NCBI GenBank assembly: GCA_037043235.1
Contig: JAWRVZ010000141.1
Span: 124,001 to 188,000 of the forward strand
From: Rhodeus uyekii
Lineage: Eukaryota; Chordata; Actinopteri; Cypriniformes; Acheilognathidae
DNA length: 64,000 nucleotides
Reading direction: 5' to 3'
The notes beneath the pieces were generated by a model. That model saw nothing but the letters and a program-made list of their open reading frames with translations, was not told the DNA's origin and ran no database searches. Shown piece after piece: positions 1 to 12,929 of the stretch. The position numbers and the translations under genes are program-made. How positions within the stretch are numbered: position 1 is the first letter of the stretch; the number at the start of each line of letters is the position of its first letter.

Positions 1-144
1 CCATGTGCCAGATTGTGTCCCAAAGATTGCTAAATTTCCCACTGCCCACCTTTTTATTTTCGTCTCTCTCGTAATTTCTTCTCTTTTTATTATATCTTGC
101 TCCCTCCAAATGGTATATTGAAGCTGCTCTGTGTTTATTTTCAG

Positions 145-3100
145 ATAAAACTGTGAAACTGTGGAAGATCAGTGAGAGGGATAAGAGACCGGAGGGATAT
201 AACCTGAAGGATGAAGATGGAAGAATCAGAGACCCGGCCACCATCACCACGTTACGGGTCAGCATCCTTGTATTATCAACCACCTGCAAATTCACATATG
301 TTTAACGTGAAGCCTATTTCTGAGAGCATTTGCATTGTAAATATTATTTTCAAATAATTCACGAGTCATTTCATCAGTAAAAAAAAGAAATAAAACAAGA
401 ATGCCCTTATTTATCACGAAAATTATATCACAATATAGAAAACATGAATGGTCTTTAAAAAGACCTTTTTTCTTTCTTTCTTTTGATTTTAGAATTTAAC
501 ACGACTCAACGAGACATGGGTTCCACGTTTTTTTAAGATGCACTCCTACGGTTCATATCTATGTATTTCAGCAGTTTAATAATATATGATGAAGTCTGTA
601 GTTAGCTTTTGTAGAATCTTGATTTTAAACTGGAATGGCACAGTTACACTTCATATTCCACTGAATCCTGTACCAAGAAGTCAGAGGTTTATTATAAATC
701 TGCCGGTGCATGTTCTCATTAATGCTTCAAGGAGCTGTTGCCTTTCGCTCAAATTTTCACATGAAAAACTCTATGATTCTCTGTGTTCAGCATTGATGCT
801 GACAAACGATGAGCTGTCAGCGACCAAAAGGCATTCATTCATAATCAAACAGCAAGGACAAAGAGAGATGATAATGTGCAGTGAAGGGGCTCACAATCGT
901 TCCTCCCTCTGCTCTCCTTCTCACTCGTTCTCCACTCATCCCTCCAAATTGAATACAGATACAAAGAGGGCGCGACTCCGAGTACCCATTAATGTTTGGT
1001 GCGGTGTCTGTTTTCTGCTCCATGGCCTAATGGATTAAAGCACTCCACTCCTCCGCCATTGTCTGTCCGGGCAGAAGATTAGCCTGACACCGGGGTGATG
1101 GTATGGAGCAGGCACCAATCCCATTTGGACCGTGAAATGTATGTGCGGTGGAGATGCGGATAGGGATTTATCGTGGAGCTCCGGTAGTGAGGGAGGAGGG
1201 GAAGGATGAGACACACATGTCATGTGTTCTGGCAGTCTCCAATGCCAGCGCTGTGATCTTACTCTCGTCTCAGTATGCGATTTTACCCCAAAGGTTTGTA
1301 TTGCACTGGTTTCTACAGTGCATGAACTGACGTGATACAAGGTGTGACTGAGTTGCCATTTAAAGCCAGCGGTTACCTGACCTTTTATAACAATACAGCA
1401 GATCAAAATGGATTCTTGTGCTATTTGACCTACTAATGCTGTCTGTGCCATAAAAACAGAAAGCTAGATAATTTCACTCTCTCCTTTCCTCCTCCATGAT
1501 CCATTTGCTCTTTGAACACTGTGAGACTAAGTTTGGAACAGAGGGATGTCCTTAGTTGTTGTTTTTTTAAATAAAGAAAATGACAAATGCCTTCTGACCA
1601 TTGGCATCTAAAAATCACCCAATGTCATCTAACTAAGAGTTAAAACTGTTTTAAAGCAGTGGTTCTCGCAAACTTCCAGTATTCCATTAGGATGCCTTAA
1701 AATGACTTTGTAAACGGTTATATTATTAAAACTAAAACAGTAGTTAAAACTAAAACAAACACAGTTAAGAAGAAAATGAATCAATATTGCTTTTCCCGCC
1801 TTCAATAACTACTGAAGAACATACAGCTTTTGAAACTTCTCGAATCACAAAATCACAGTGTTGTTATCTGGGATAATGGTTCTGCTCATGGATATCTGAG
1901 TTCCTACTCTAAAGAGTTGATGATAACGTGACAAATCCATTGAATAGCTCTTTCTAAGAGACATGTACTAATGAAAATATACATCAGATGGCCAGTGACT
2001 AAACTGTGGGCGGTCCATGGGTGTGTCATCTTATGCAGAGACTAATAAAAGAATGGCATAAAAATCTGTCAGTGTGATAAATAAACAGAGCATCAAATGC
2101 TCATTTGTGCACTTAGGCGTGCACAGCTCAACCAAACCATCCTGATATACATATTTCTCTTTAAACAGCAGTTATCCTCTACCACAGAATCATTTAGCTC
2201 TACATTTGAAAGCAACGTTACAATAGTGGTTTTAAAAGCCTGAAGGGTAATTTCAGAGCTAAAGACTGATTTGAATGCATCTCACACACGGCAGAGGTGC
2301 TACTGTGATGTGGTAATGAGTGACTCTCTTTTGGATGACACACGCTGCCTCGAAACATCAGAGTCAGTTAAACAGCCCGCATCTGCATACTGCAATTAGG
2401 AGATGGGGTTGGAGCGCTGGTGCTGTTCTGGGCAGTACAGTGGACTCTGTCCCGCCGGATGGTCCCAGCTCACAAAATGCCAAGCACACATTGAGCACCA
2501 TCATAATGGTCATTAGCCCCAATTAGACGCAACTCTATGCCAAAGACAGAAGTCTAAAAAAGGTTAATTGTATATTTTTAATTAGTTATACCAATTATTA
2601 AAACCCCCATGAATGGTTTGAGGAGCTACAATTTTGTTCCTCTGCTAATGTATCAATAGCTTTAAGGGATATTAATATTAAGGAATATCACACTTGACAG
2701 CTTGTACTATGGATCAAAGTAGTAATCCAGCCACTTTCTTTGCAAACTGATGTTTGTGAAAGGAAGTAAATGATAGCCAAATTAATGTATTATAAGGGGA
2801 GGAATACATTCTTGTTCTAGAGAGAACATATTTGTATAGCACACGATGAGTCAATGTTTTTGGTGCATAAAAACCAACAAAGTTCATTTCGTTAACTTTG
2901 GAGTGCACTAGCATATGAATGGCCTTAAAGCTAATAGAAATATGCAAACATCCACAAAACATGGGGTCATGGGGTCTTTAAAAATAGAAAATAGGACAGC
3001 AATTCCCAAAAAAATCCCTGTTATGACCTGCTGTTCTATTCATTGTTCTTTGAAGAGTTGTGGTTTATTACATAAGTCCCAGTTCTTGCTGATAGAGTCT

Positions 3101-6100
3101 CTTGTGGTCATATGACTAGCAATCTGTGAAAAAAGGATGACTTTGTCTTGGGTATTGTAACTAAAGCAGCAGATTCTGACCTTTTTGCTGTCTTTTCATT
3201 TCTTCAGGTACCGGTACTGCGGCCCATGGACCTCATGGTTGAGGCCATGCCTCGGAGAGTGTTTTCTAATGCGCACACGTACCACATCAACTCCATCTCT
3301 GTCAACAGTGACTATGAAACCTTCATGTCCACCGATGACTTAAGGATCAACCTGTGGAACCTTGAGATCACAAACAGAAGCTTCAGTATCCTTTGTCTGT
3401 CTTTAAAGTTGATAGAAACATGTTTTTTATTTATTTAAAGACTGTTTACTTTCATTATTGGGCTCAGCACAATTAACCTAAATGGGTTTTTCCCCTACTT
3501 ATGACTATTATTTATGATTTATTGTGCTACTATTAAACCTACAACTTGAGAAGTTTTCCTGAGCTGCTTTTCAGACATTGTAGACATTAAGCCAGTGAAC
3601 ATGGAGGAGTTGACGGAGGTGATAACAGCAGCAGAGTTTCACCCTCACCAGTGCAACACCTTGGTCTACAGTAGCAGTAAAGGCTCTATACGTCTATGTG
3701 ACATGAGGGCAGCAGCGCTCTGTGACAACCACTCGAAATGTGAGTCAGTGCAACCATAGAAGAAGAAAAAGACATGAATGAAACAATTGTTGACACACTA
3801 TCGTTCAAACGTCAGTAAGATGTATTATTTTAGAGATATTTATTTAGAAAGGACGCATTAAATTGATCAAAAGTGACAGATAAGACTCAAAAATAGACTA
3901 TTACATAAAACATTTGCAAATAAAGCAGCATTTCAATCCCATGTGTTCCTGGGAAATCAGTACAAAATATCTGTAATAAAACTGGAAGTTAAATTACATT
4001 GTAAAATATATCAAAATAGAAAAAGAGTCATTTTATTCTAACAACATTTCAGTTACTGTTTTACTATATTTGTGATCAAATACATACCAACCTTGCAAGA
4101 GCCTCCTTCCAAAAAGATTTAAAAAAATGTACCAACCCAAAACTTTTGAACTGTACTGCGTGCTTATAAGATCAATGTGAATAGCTTAGCTCGGATAACA
4201 TGGATTATGGCATAACTTGATGAGAAATGTTTGGGTTCATATTGAAAGACTTTTTAAGCAATTGAGATTAAAAAATGCAGCTAAACGAAACAAAGGCTTA
4301 GAAAAGCAAAAGCATCACCATACTGTAGGATTTGAAGTGCCATTCAACTCTAGCACAAATGGTGCGGAATGAGTTATGCATCGACATTTAATATTTAGGA
4401 TTAGGGATTTGAACAAACCCCCAATGTGTAGGTAATAGCAAACAGAGGTCCTTAAAATATTGCAGACATTTTTATCCCAGTTTAAATGAGTGCGTACTGC
4501 ACTCTACCAACCACTAATATTTTAATATTACAAATACATGGGGCAGTACAGCTCAAGAAACTGTTGTCTCTAGAGAGCACAGCCAGTGCATACATTACGG
4601 CAGGGATTAGCCTCTCTTCCACCTAGGGCGTGGGCGTTGGAGGTGAGGATTATGCTAATTTTTAATATAATTGCGTCTCCTTGAGCTTAACTGGCTAATT
4701 TCATTTGGGGATTGGACACAATGCCGACTGATGAACCTGTACCGGTGGTATACAGTGGCATCCCATTTGGCTGCACATGGCTGAATTGATAACCACAAAT
4801 TGACACATTTCCATTTCTTAAGTCATACTCCATCCATACATGCGTGCATTTGATGATCGAATTGAATGCATTGACATTTAAGCTTGGCATAAAAATCAAT
4901 GCTGAAGGGCAGATAGCCATGCCTATAGTTTTCTCACAGCTCAAAGAATTCAGTCATTTCCTTCGTTTTATTGACGTGGTTACTGGTCCGTGTGTTTGCA
5001 TCCTGTTGAATAGACATTTACATACTGCTGCTGAATTTTAAAAGGCCAGATTTGCTGGAGGGGGTAACAACTGTGAGGGCTTCAGTTTTAGCTGCCTTGG
5101 TTTGTATCTTCAGAACCACACTGACCTGAATTATACACACATCTGTCAATTTCTTTCCCTGGTACATGATCTCACAGCAGGCAGATCTGCAAGTTTGCCT
5201 CGGGAAAGACCTCCTCAATGTCTTCTCTATCGCACAGTGTGTGCTGCTCTTTCCATCCATGCTAATAAATCTTCCAGACATCCCCGAGAATATTCTTAAA
5301 AATCAATCTGCGGTGGCAGGCGGGGGAGGCTAACCAAGCCCAGCAGGGCTCCGCACAGCAGCAGAGTCAGGGCGGAGGGTTGTATCCCCTCATATTACTC
5401 CCCAGAGGACTCATTAGCCCCCTCTGAATGACACCCAGCAAGACTGCAGGTGGACAGGCTCACAATGTGACAAGGCACACTCATGACAAACACCTGCAGT
5501 CTACCAGTTCCCAAATATCCCGCAAGCATTGATCTGTTTCCTCCCCCTCCGCCATGATTTTTATCCGCTGTGTAGATGCCTGCCGACACATCACAGGATA
5601 ATCCACAACTAAGTCAACAAAACAGTGAGGGGATGATCGATAGTAGATGATAAATATCTGTTTCTCTGCTCTGACAGGTGTATTATTTCCCTGGCGAGCC
5701 GAGCAGATTTATGATGCTTTGAGCAGCGAACGGTGAAACTGCTTCAGAAAAACTTTCTTTGGACGTTACTGCCACTCGCTTGTTATTAAAGCGAACATGA
5801 AACATTTTACTTCTGTAACGTTATGCATTTGTGAGCGAGATGGGATATTCAGTGTGTATCTCATTTTAACGTGTTTCTTTATTTGATTTCTAGTTTTTGA
5901 GGAGCCAGAAGACCCAAGCAATCGTTCCTTTTTCTCTGAAATCATCTCATCCATCTCTGACGTCAAATTTAGCCACAGCGGACGGTACCTGATGACACGT
6001 GACTACCTGACAGTAAAGGTCTGGGATCTGAACATGGAAAGCAAACCACTGGAAACCTATCAGGTAAGGCAATTAATCGTTTCATTGCATTTAACAAAGT

Positions 6101-7025
6101 ATTGACTAATGCCCAAATTTAAAAAAGCCCCATCAAGTCACATTTGACTCTTCCTTATTTCAATCCATGTCTGTTAGTTTTGAGGTCATCTAGTATATGC
6201 TTAATAAAAACTTTCAGTAAAACAGACAAAAAATACTGATGCCTCATCTTGCATGACACAAATGTTACCCAATAAAATGCCCTCTAGAATGAGAAGGTCA
6301 TCTCCTGCAAATTTTTAAATCCACTTACCTTTACATTCATTTCACTGACACCGTTGATTTCTCAAAATATACTTCATCAGCCTGTTAAGGACAATGTGGG
6401 ACATCTTCCACCAATGGGCTGCAAAATAAGACAACACAGGAAATCAAACAATATCATGGGGTCTTTAAAAGTCACACATTGTCTTAAAAAGACGAAATTG
6501 TCATAACCAGTGGTTAACAGTCAGTGGTTTCCTCCACCAGGTACATGATTACCTGAGAAGTAAGCTCTGCTCGCTGTATGAGAACGACTGCATCTTCGAC
6601 AAATTTGAATGTGTGTGGAATGGATCAGACAGGTCAGTGTTTTACACGGCTGTATTCAATATTTACTTTGATACACATACTGGTCTTATTGCGAATGGTA
6701 AGTCAGTGCACAGTTACAGTATTTTTCATTTTGTTTTCTTTCCAGCGTGATCATGACTGGTTCCTACAACAACTTCTTCCGAATGTTCGACCGTAATACA
6801 AAGCGTGATGTGACACTGGAGGCGTCCCGGGAGAACAGCAAGCCTCGGGCAATCCTGAAACCTCGTAAGGTGTGTGTGGGCGGAAAGCGCCGCAAAGACG
6901 AAATCAGTGTGGACAGTCTGGACTTCAGCAAGAAAATTCTCCACACCGCCTGGCATCCTTCCGAGAACATCATCGCCGTGGCAGCCACCAATAACCTTTA
7001 CATATTCCAGGATAAGGTCAACTAG
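145..7025 (+). CDS. ppp2r2b: ppp2r2b, B55-beta regulatory subunit of PP2A (3' six coding exons)
   Basis: Coding exons are 145-257, 3208-3385, 3575-3739, 5894-6063, 6541-6632 and 6746-7025. All have AG/GT borders and compatible phases, giving about 332 residues of a family near 443 aa; the first ~111 residues lie left of the window. The product is the WD40-propeller B subunit that directs the PP2A scaffold and catalytic pair to substrates, largely in neurons. Visible family marks are [18 protein letters not shown] at the start, [29 protein letters not shown] and the C-terminus [11 protein letters not shown]. The variant [17 protein letters not shown] and the neighbours gpr151 and tcerg1 favour the B paralogue over A, C or D. 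That assignment rests on recall of paralogue sequences and synteny. The intron between the last two exons is only 113 bases. Confidence 0.95.
3800..4157. repeat. Copy of the ACCCAAACTTTTGAAC dispersed family in ppp2r2b intron
   Basis: It ends with AACCCAAAACTTTTGAACTG near 4155 and holds decayed internal landmarks (TTACTGTTTTACTATATTTGTGATCAAA). Same family as 18085-18372. Confidence 0.55.
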
Positions 7026-8400
7026 CACAAATGTACCACCTCCACATGTTCCTGAAAAGAGAGGGAAAGAGGAGGGGAGATGCTGTAGCCCAGCAGGATA
7101 GGATTGCAGGGTGTGATTTTGTGATGAGAAACGTAAAGTTACCTAAAGATGATGCAGGATAAGAAGGCCATGTTGTGCAAGGATGCTGCCAGACTTTCAC
7201 GAACAAGAAGCATCCTGCCCGGCACAATCATTCTTCCGCTATTAAGTCTCTAAATTTCCTCTTCCATAAACTCGTTTATTTATCGTATTTATTAATTTCT
7301 CTGCTGGAAGGAAACGCCTGACTCTTTAAATCTGGACAAATATATGCATTTTCATTGCAATATGATATGAAGAATCTTTAATAAGGCAAACGGCCTCCGC
7401 TGGCATTCAGGCATCAGAAACAAAGGGGTGCCTTTATTTTAAAAAAACAATGGATTTTCATTCCCTTTGAAACACAATGCCCTCTAACTTCCTCCGAAGT
7501 TCTGACTGATCCGTAACAGACTAAGAATGTGAGTCTGCGCTGATTGTAGTGTAAACAATCTGTGGATGGAATCACAGTATTTAGTGTCCTGATTGGTCCT
7601 CTTGAAAGGAGCTCGTTAAAGTCAATCCTATTGGTCAAGTTTTGTCATTTTTTCATGTTGTCCTCTTATTTTGGTGTAACCATTAATAAGCTGTGGTGCC
7701 TTCTTTTCGTATGTGGGTACTTGGGTGGCAGACGGGGGGTGGTGGGTGGGTGGTTGGGTTTTCAGAAGGGTGGTATTTGAGTTGTGAAGTGTGAATGTTT
7801 TTACAAGAAATGTGAAGAATAGCTTTGTGTAACAAGGGAAAAGAATTGCAGCGACATGATTTTACTGTACACAGAATTGAAGTACTTGAATTCTGCATTA
7901 TAGTCTCCACTTTATCTCAGTATGCTCATAATCTTACAGTATACCCTGCCCCCCCCCCTTTCCCCCGCCCATTCTTCAGTGCCGTGCTGGGTGAAAAGTA
8001 TTATTGCATGCAACATGTCATCTATTATGAGCCAATGAAAAAAATCCATGTTCCGCACCATCAAATGAACCTGTAACAATCAGATGTCATCTTTTTACAT
8101 GGTTTCCGCTGCATCTGTCTGAGACTGTTAAAATGTCATCATTCAGTTACGTCACTTTGGCCTGAGGATGACAGGAATGCCGGTATCATGATGTAGCCTA
8201 TACGTGACGTGAAGGTTAAATGATATCAGGGAATTTTATTATGTATAAATAAACCAGTGATGTTCTCTTCTGAAGAATTAAGTTGTAAACTTCTTAATGA
8301 AAAAGTTTTATAGCTCAGAATGTATCTACATCCAATTATTTGCCATGCAGTCTTTATGCTTACTGGAATTCATTGAAATAAAAAGAAACGAAAAGGATTG
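7026..8400 (+). other. ppp2r2b: ppp2r2b 3' untranslated region with poly(A) signals
   Basis: After the TAG at 7023-7025 there is about 1.35 kb of non-coding, mostly non-repetitive sequence. AATAAA hexamers sit at 8248-8253 and 8377-8382, and the second suits cleavage near 8400. The region includes a G-rich patch (7734-7760) and a C-rich patch (7947-7968). The extent of the UTR is inferred from the hexamers and not proven. Confidence 0.5.
8377..8382 (+). terminator. Poly(A) signal, probable distal end of ppp2r2b
   Basis: A canonical AATAAA lies 1.35 kb after the stop codon. A proximal AATAAA is at 8248-8253. Cleavage would fall about 15-25 bases after the hexamer. Confidence 0.45.
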
Positions 8401-8780
8401 TAAAAAATAAGCTGTTTCGTGCTGTTTTCACCACACGTACATTAGACAATGGCGCCCTCGTGTGACAGTTTAAGAGATACACATGTACCCTATCAAACTT
8501 ACTCAAATAATTGATAATTCTGCCATATACTCACCCACGTTGATCCAAACCCATGACTTTTTCCCCCTCTGCAGAACACAAGAGGATATATTTGGCAGAA
8601 TATTAGGGACTTCAATCTCCATGGACTTTCACTGCGAATTTAAGATAAAAAAAAATATTTACGCTTATATGGCAGGAAGATTCCACATTAATTTATGATT
8701 CTACCATTGCAACAGTAATTGATCTAAATATAATATTTTGGGTTGGTATGTAAGGTATTGTTGGATTTATAAAGAATACT

Positions 8781-9780
8781 GATACACTTTATAATAACTT
8801 AATAATATATAATAACTTTTATTAATATTAATTATTTTTATATAAATCTTTATAGTTCAAGTTCAAGATCCTTTTATTTCTAAAGCACATTTAAAAACGG
8901 CCAAGGCTGACCAAAGTGTTGTACAATAATTATATAGATTATTAATGAATACAAATAATTAGCAATGCAATAAATCTGCTATTTGGGATGCTAAAGATAA
9001 TTGCACAAGTCTCTGTATTTTAAGGTTTTGAGATAAATGTCTTGTCCACTCATTCAAGTCTGCAGGGTGTCTGTTAAAGAGCTTCATCTGGAAAGCATCT
9101 GCTGTGAACAAACATCTGAGAAAAGTTTTACAACATGCATTCTACATCAAAAACATCTTAAAGACATTTTAAAGACATTTTCTACATAAAGCTCCTGGAT
9201 CACTAATAATTTCCCACAGCTCATATTGTCAGAGTTTTGTTTTTCCTTGATTTTTGGCTATTGAAATTTCTCGGGAAGATATTTTTTTTCTGATTGTCAT
9301 CAGAACAATGCAAAACAAATTAAATATTAGTGCAACCCACTGCAGTGAAGCTTTCCATAGTGCATCAAACAGTTTGTACTCTTTTTTTTCTTCTTTTGTT
9401 TACTAATTATAAGTTCAAGAACTAAGTTCAGTAAGAAACAGGAAAGCGTAAAGGAGAATTAAGCCACTTTTGTTTGTGAATGAAAAAAGTTGCATAAAAA
9501 ATAAGGAAATTAACAACATATTCAAGGCTTTTGATTTGGTTTAATAAAAGATAACCTACAATAAACCCTATGGCTTTCACGTTCAATAAGTGACACTTAA
9601 ATGTAGAACTGTGAGTTTATACATATGCAATTCAAATGTAAACATATAGGCTAGATACAACGGACAAATATAACGGTGAAAACTATCCCCGTCCGAAATG
9701 ACTGAACAATATAAATACATTATACTGAACAATATAAAAACATTATAAAAAGTGTTAGTAACGTATTATAAAGTGTTACC
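8781..9780. mobile_element. Possible decayed DNA transposon bounded by ACACTTTATAATA ends
   Basis: The left end reads ATACACTTTATAATAACTT and the right end, reverse-complemented, reads GGTAACACTTTATAATACG, an imperfect terminal inverted repeat about 1 kb apart. Ends of the type GTAACACTTTATAATA are common in fish DNA transposons. Inside, 8855-8927 resembles another dispersed fish repeat. No transposase is visible. The boundaries are tentative and no clear target duplication is seen. Confidence 0.3.
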
Positions 9781-10069
9781 AAAATAATAAATACGTCAAA
9801 GTAGAACATATTCCAGTTTGTCTCTGTTACTGAGGTAAAATCTCTCATCAAAATTCAGATTGCTCAATATTTCCATTTGCAATAACCTACCTTTGTCTCC
9901 GGCAGGAAATAAAAAATACATAATTTCCAGTGACAACAGAAGCAATAAGTTTGACTCAGTGTGTAGCCGTCAGTGCTTATTACCCGAATTCATTTTAATT
10001 GGCCTCGGGAGGACGGAATGAAACGATGTCAGTCAGCTGAAGACTGCACCTGTCAATCAAAACGTCCGT

Positions 10070-10075
10070 TATAAA
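10070..10075 (+). promoter_or_regulatory. TATA box candidate upstream of gpr151
   Basis: TATAAA, followed by a GTCGCCTGC context, lies 167 bases upstream of the gpr151 ATG, which allows a short 5' leader from about 10100. A reverse CCAAT (ATTGG) is at about 9998-10002. This is a motif reading only. Confidence 0.4.
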
Positions 10076-10236
10076 GTCGCCTGCTTTCGCGCTGTCTAGT
10101 TAAACGCGGGAAAAGAGCGCTGGGGTTCGTTCCATAAGCGCGCGGAGTATATTGATGCAGTTTTGAGAGAACATAGCTTTCTCTCTTGCACATACGGCCA
10201 ACTCTTGTCTTCGTTTACCAATTCATCACAGTGAAG

Positions 10237-11514
10237 ATGGATAAATTACCTGCTATGAACATCAGCTCCGCCAACAGTTCAGTGGATAGACGTTCATTCC
10301 TGGAGAGAAGTGGCTATCAGCACCTGGATCAAGGAGATCTGAAGGTTTTGATTCCAGTTGTGCTAGGAATCATCTGCGTCCTGGGATTCACCGGGAATGT
10401 AACTGCAATGGGAGTCCTGATTACAAATGCTCGCAAAGGTAAGCTGTCCTTGATCAACGCGCTCATCCTCAACCTCATGCTGGCTGATGGTCTGGTCTTG
10501 GCATTTGCTGTTCCCTTCAAAGCCACGGCTTATTCCCGTTCCAGCTGGACCTTGGGATTGTTTGTTTGTAAGACCTGTGACTGGTTCTTGCACTCCTGCA
10601 TGGCTGCAAAAAGCTTCACCGTGGCTATCATGGCCAAAGCTTGCTACAGGTATGTCAGTAACCCCACCAAGCAGGTGGCCATCCGTTTGAAGACAATCCT
10701 GGTAGTCCTCCTCTTCACTTGGCTCTTGGCGTGCGTAGTTCCCATTCCCCAGTGGCTTTTTTCCACCCTGCAAAGAGAAGGAAACGGAATGATTTGTGTT
10801 CAAGCAGTGCCTGTCGATGCCCATTATTTTATGTCTGTGTATGCTAAGGCTTACCCTCTTCTGGCCTATTGCACACCTTTGAGTTTTGCTCTACTTTACT
10901 TCTGGAAGGCATATGGACGATGCCAGCGCAGGTCCAGCAAGACCCAGAACCTGCGGACACAGATCCGATCCCGCAAACTCACCCTGATGCTATTCAGCCT
11001 GACAGTGGCCATGGCCACCATGTGGCTCCCGCAATGGGTTTCCTGGGTTTGGATGCGGCACGCACTGGAGACAGAAGGTGCCTTTCCTCCAATCCTATTC
11101 ACGCTCTCCGCCCAGCTCCTCATGTTCTCCATCTCTCTAGTCAACCCTCTCATCGTTCTCACCCTCTCTGAGGAATTCAGGGAGGGCTACATTGGCTTGT
11201 GGCGTAGGCTTACCCTCCGCAAGCAACCGGCAAAACACAAGCCAGGACCACACAATCCGACGGCCCAAAAGTCGCCTACACCTAGACCTGAGAGATCAGC
11301 CCACCTCCCTCCACACCAGCCAGGGAGAACAGAGGAGCAAAAGCCGGAGAAGCAACCGGACCAGTGTGAAGGACCGGAGGAGAGCCCGACCAACAAGGAT
11401 GGAATTGTACTGCAAGATGTTGAGCAGTTTTGGCAAGAGAGGGAAACTGGCTCTCAGACACAGGAAAATGATCCTATACCCTGGGAGAACCAGGATCCCA
11501 AGCAAGAAAAATAG
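10237..11514 (+). CDS. gpr151: gpr151, orphan class A G-protein-coupled receptor
   Basis: This single-exon gene encodes 425 aa. The reading frame stays open further upstream to 10186, but that codon is TTG. The first ATG (10237) has a strong context (AAGATGG) and gives a length close to mammalian GPR151 (about 419 aa). N-linked sites NIS and NSS lie in the extracellular N-terminus. Seven hydrophobic segments lie near residues 37-61, 73-97, 108-136, 153-171, 201-224, 248-272 and 288-310. Cys111 and Cys187 can form the usual TM3-ECL2 disulfide. TM2 has the conserved LMLAD. The long basic and proline-rich tail ends in the family signature DVEQFW near ENDPIPWENQD. The DRY and NPxxY motifs are replaced (see findings). 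In other vertebrates GPR151 is a habenula-enriched receptor in axons and at presynaptic sites. Confidence 0.95.
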   Translation: MDKLPAMNISSANSSVDRRSFLERSGYQHLDQGDLKVLIPVVLGIICVLGFTGNVTAMGVLITNARKGKLSLINALILNLMLADGLVLAFAVPFKATAYSRSSWTLGLFVCKTCDWFLHSCMAAKSFTVAIMAKACYRYVSNPTKQVAIRLKTILVVLLFTWLLACVVPIPQWLFSTLQREGNGMICVQAVPVDAHYFMSVYAKAYPLLAYCTPLSFALLYFWKAYGRCQRRSSKTQNLRTQIRSRKLTLMLFSLTVAMATMWLPQWVSWVWMRHALETEGAFPPILFTLSAQLLMFSISLVNPLIVLTLSEEFREGYIGLWRRLTLRKQPAKHKPGPHNPTAQKSPTPRPERSAHLPPHQPGRTEEQKPEKQPDQCEGPEESPTNKDGIVLQDVEQFWQERETGSQTQENDPIPWENQDPKQEK

Positions 11515-11630
11515 TAAGACAGTGTGAATATACCCACCTCTTAAAAAGAAAAAAACATATACAACAGATCAGACCTCACCTGAAATCATTTGATTTTGTG
11601 TTTAACCATTCTTGAAGAGAGAGAGAAGTA

Positions 11631-11636
11631 AATAAA
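11631..11636 (+). terminator. Poly(A) signal for gpr151
   Basis: AATAAA lies 117 bases after the gpr151 stop codon. A second AATAAA is at 11844-11849. The proximal one gives a compact 3' UTR of roughly 130-140 bases. Confidence 0.55.
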
Positions 11637-12092
11637 ATAAGGTATCCTTCATTAGGAATACATGGCAATTACTGTTTTATTTGTATTGTATTATGTTGTT
11701 AAAAATTATGTATTATATAATATCGGTAGAGATATCACTAAAGGAACCAGTGTGTTGTGACGTCTTGTGCGCACATGTCCACCATGACCGTAACAATGCT
11801 GAAAAGCTGTGCATAGCTCTCTTCTACTTATAGTATTTAAAAAAATAAAAAGAAATTGATGTTAAAATTTTACTTTTGTTGTTACCCTTTTTATTTATGG
11901 TTACAATATTCACTTAAGATGGCAAAAAATATCTACAGAATGAAAATGAATTAAGTATTGCGGAAATGCATTTGTGTAAAATAAATTGTAATATATTACC
12001 TACTAAGGAGTTGTGTTTTTTTTGTGGTCTGGTTTTTGTGTACACGCAACAATTAAAATACAGTCACAGAAGTAAAAAACAAATGGGTTGCT

Positions 12093-12098
12093 TTTATT
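12093..12098 (-). terminator. Poly(A) signal, probable end of tcerg1
   Basis: TTTATT on the plus strand is AATAAA on the minus strand, 832 bases after the tcerg1 stop. Another at 12858-12863 would give a very short UTR. The gap between the gpr151 and tcerg1 poly(A) sites is under 500 bases, so the two transcripts converge closely. Confidence 0.45.
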
Positions 12099-12929
12099 CA
12101 ACTTCAGCTGTACATAAAGCAAGTCCGAAAAACAATATCTTTTTAAGAAACATCTGAACAATTAAATTAAACCGTAAGACCAGTTGACATGGCCAACTGC
12201 CAGTGCTCATACGGTCAGTCATAACACATCGTAAACGAACTAATGAATACATATCATCCATACATATTCATAATCTAGAAACATCTTGCATGTTAACCCA
12301 ACAGTCTGTTAAAACGACATACACAGAGAGGCTTTCATAATTCTTGAATATCCCTGTGGGTGACTAAAGTCACCAAAAAATGTTCACAAAACTGGGAGGT
12401 TCTCCCAATTTCAACAAATCAGTCTGGAGCAAAAGGTGTGACACATGAAACCGAATTAAAGTTTGTGATCCGAGACCGTGGCTGGAGGAAAAAAGGGTCG
12501 ACAGGCACCAGGTGGCGATACCTCCAGCAGACGTTCAGGACAGTTACCCAAACACAAGACAAATTCTCTACAATCACCATTGAGCATCAAATGCGGATTT
12601 AACCCCTTAGACTGGACGGATAAAATGTTTGTGTAAGACAGGATAAGGACATAAAAACACTGTCTCGTTATGGAGATGACCTGGAAATGCATTATTAAAA
12701 GAAATAAAATTCCAGTTGGTCCAAATACTTATTTCGGGTCTTATACCCAGATGATCTGATTGGTCATTATCCCACAATGTTCTTTGTGGCATGAGGGTAT
12801 GTACCATTCACTTTCAAAGGTTTAACAAGCATAACCTTTGGACTGGAGTGATTTATCTTTATTTCTGAGAGTCCATGATGTAGTGTGGGCCCAAAGCGAG
12901 GGACAAATATCTGGGAGGAGTGTGAGAGA

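Noticed and set aside
586..1038. 150-codon plus-strand open frame in the first ppp2r2b intron
   Set aside because: It lies between well-defined exons, and shows no domain, codon bias or splice sites.
10363..11527. Several 65-153 codon open frames on both strands
   Set aside because: They are shadows of the gpr151 coding exon.
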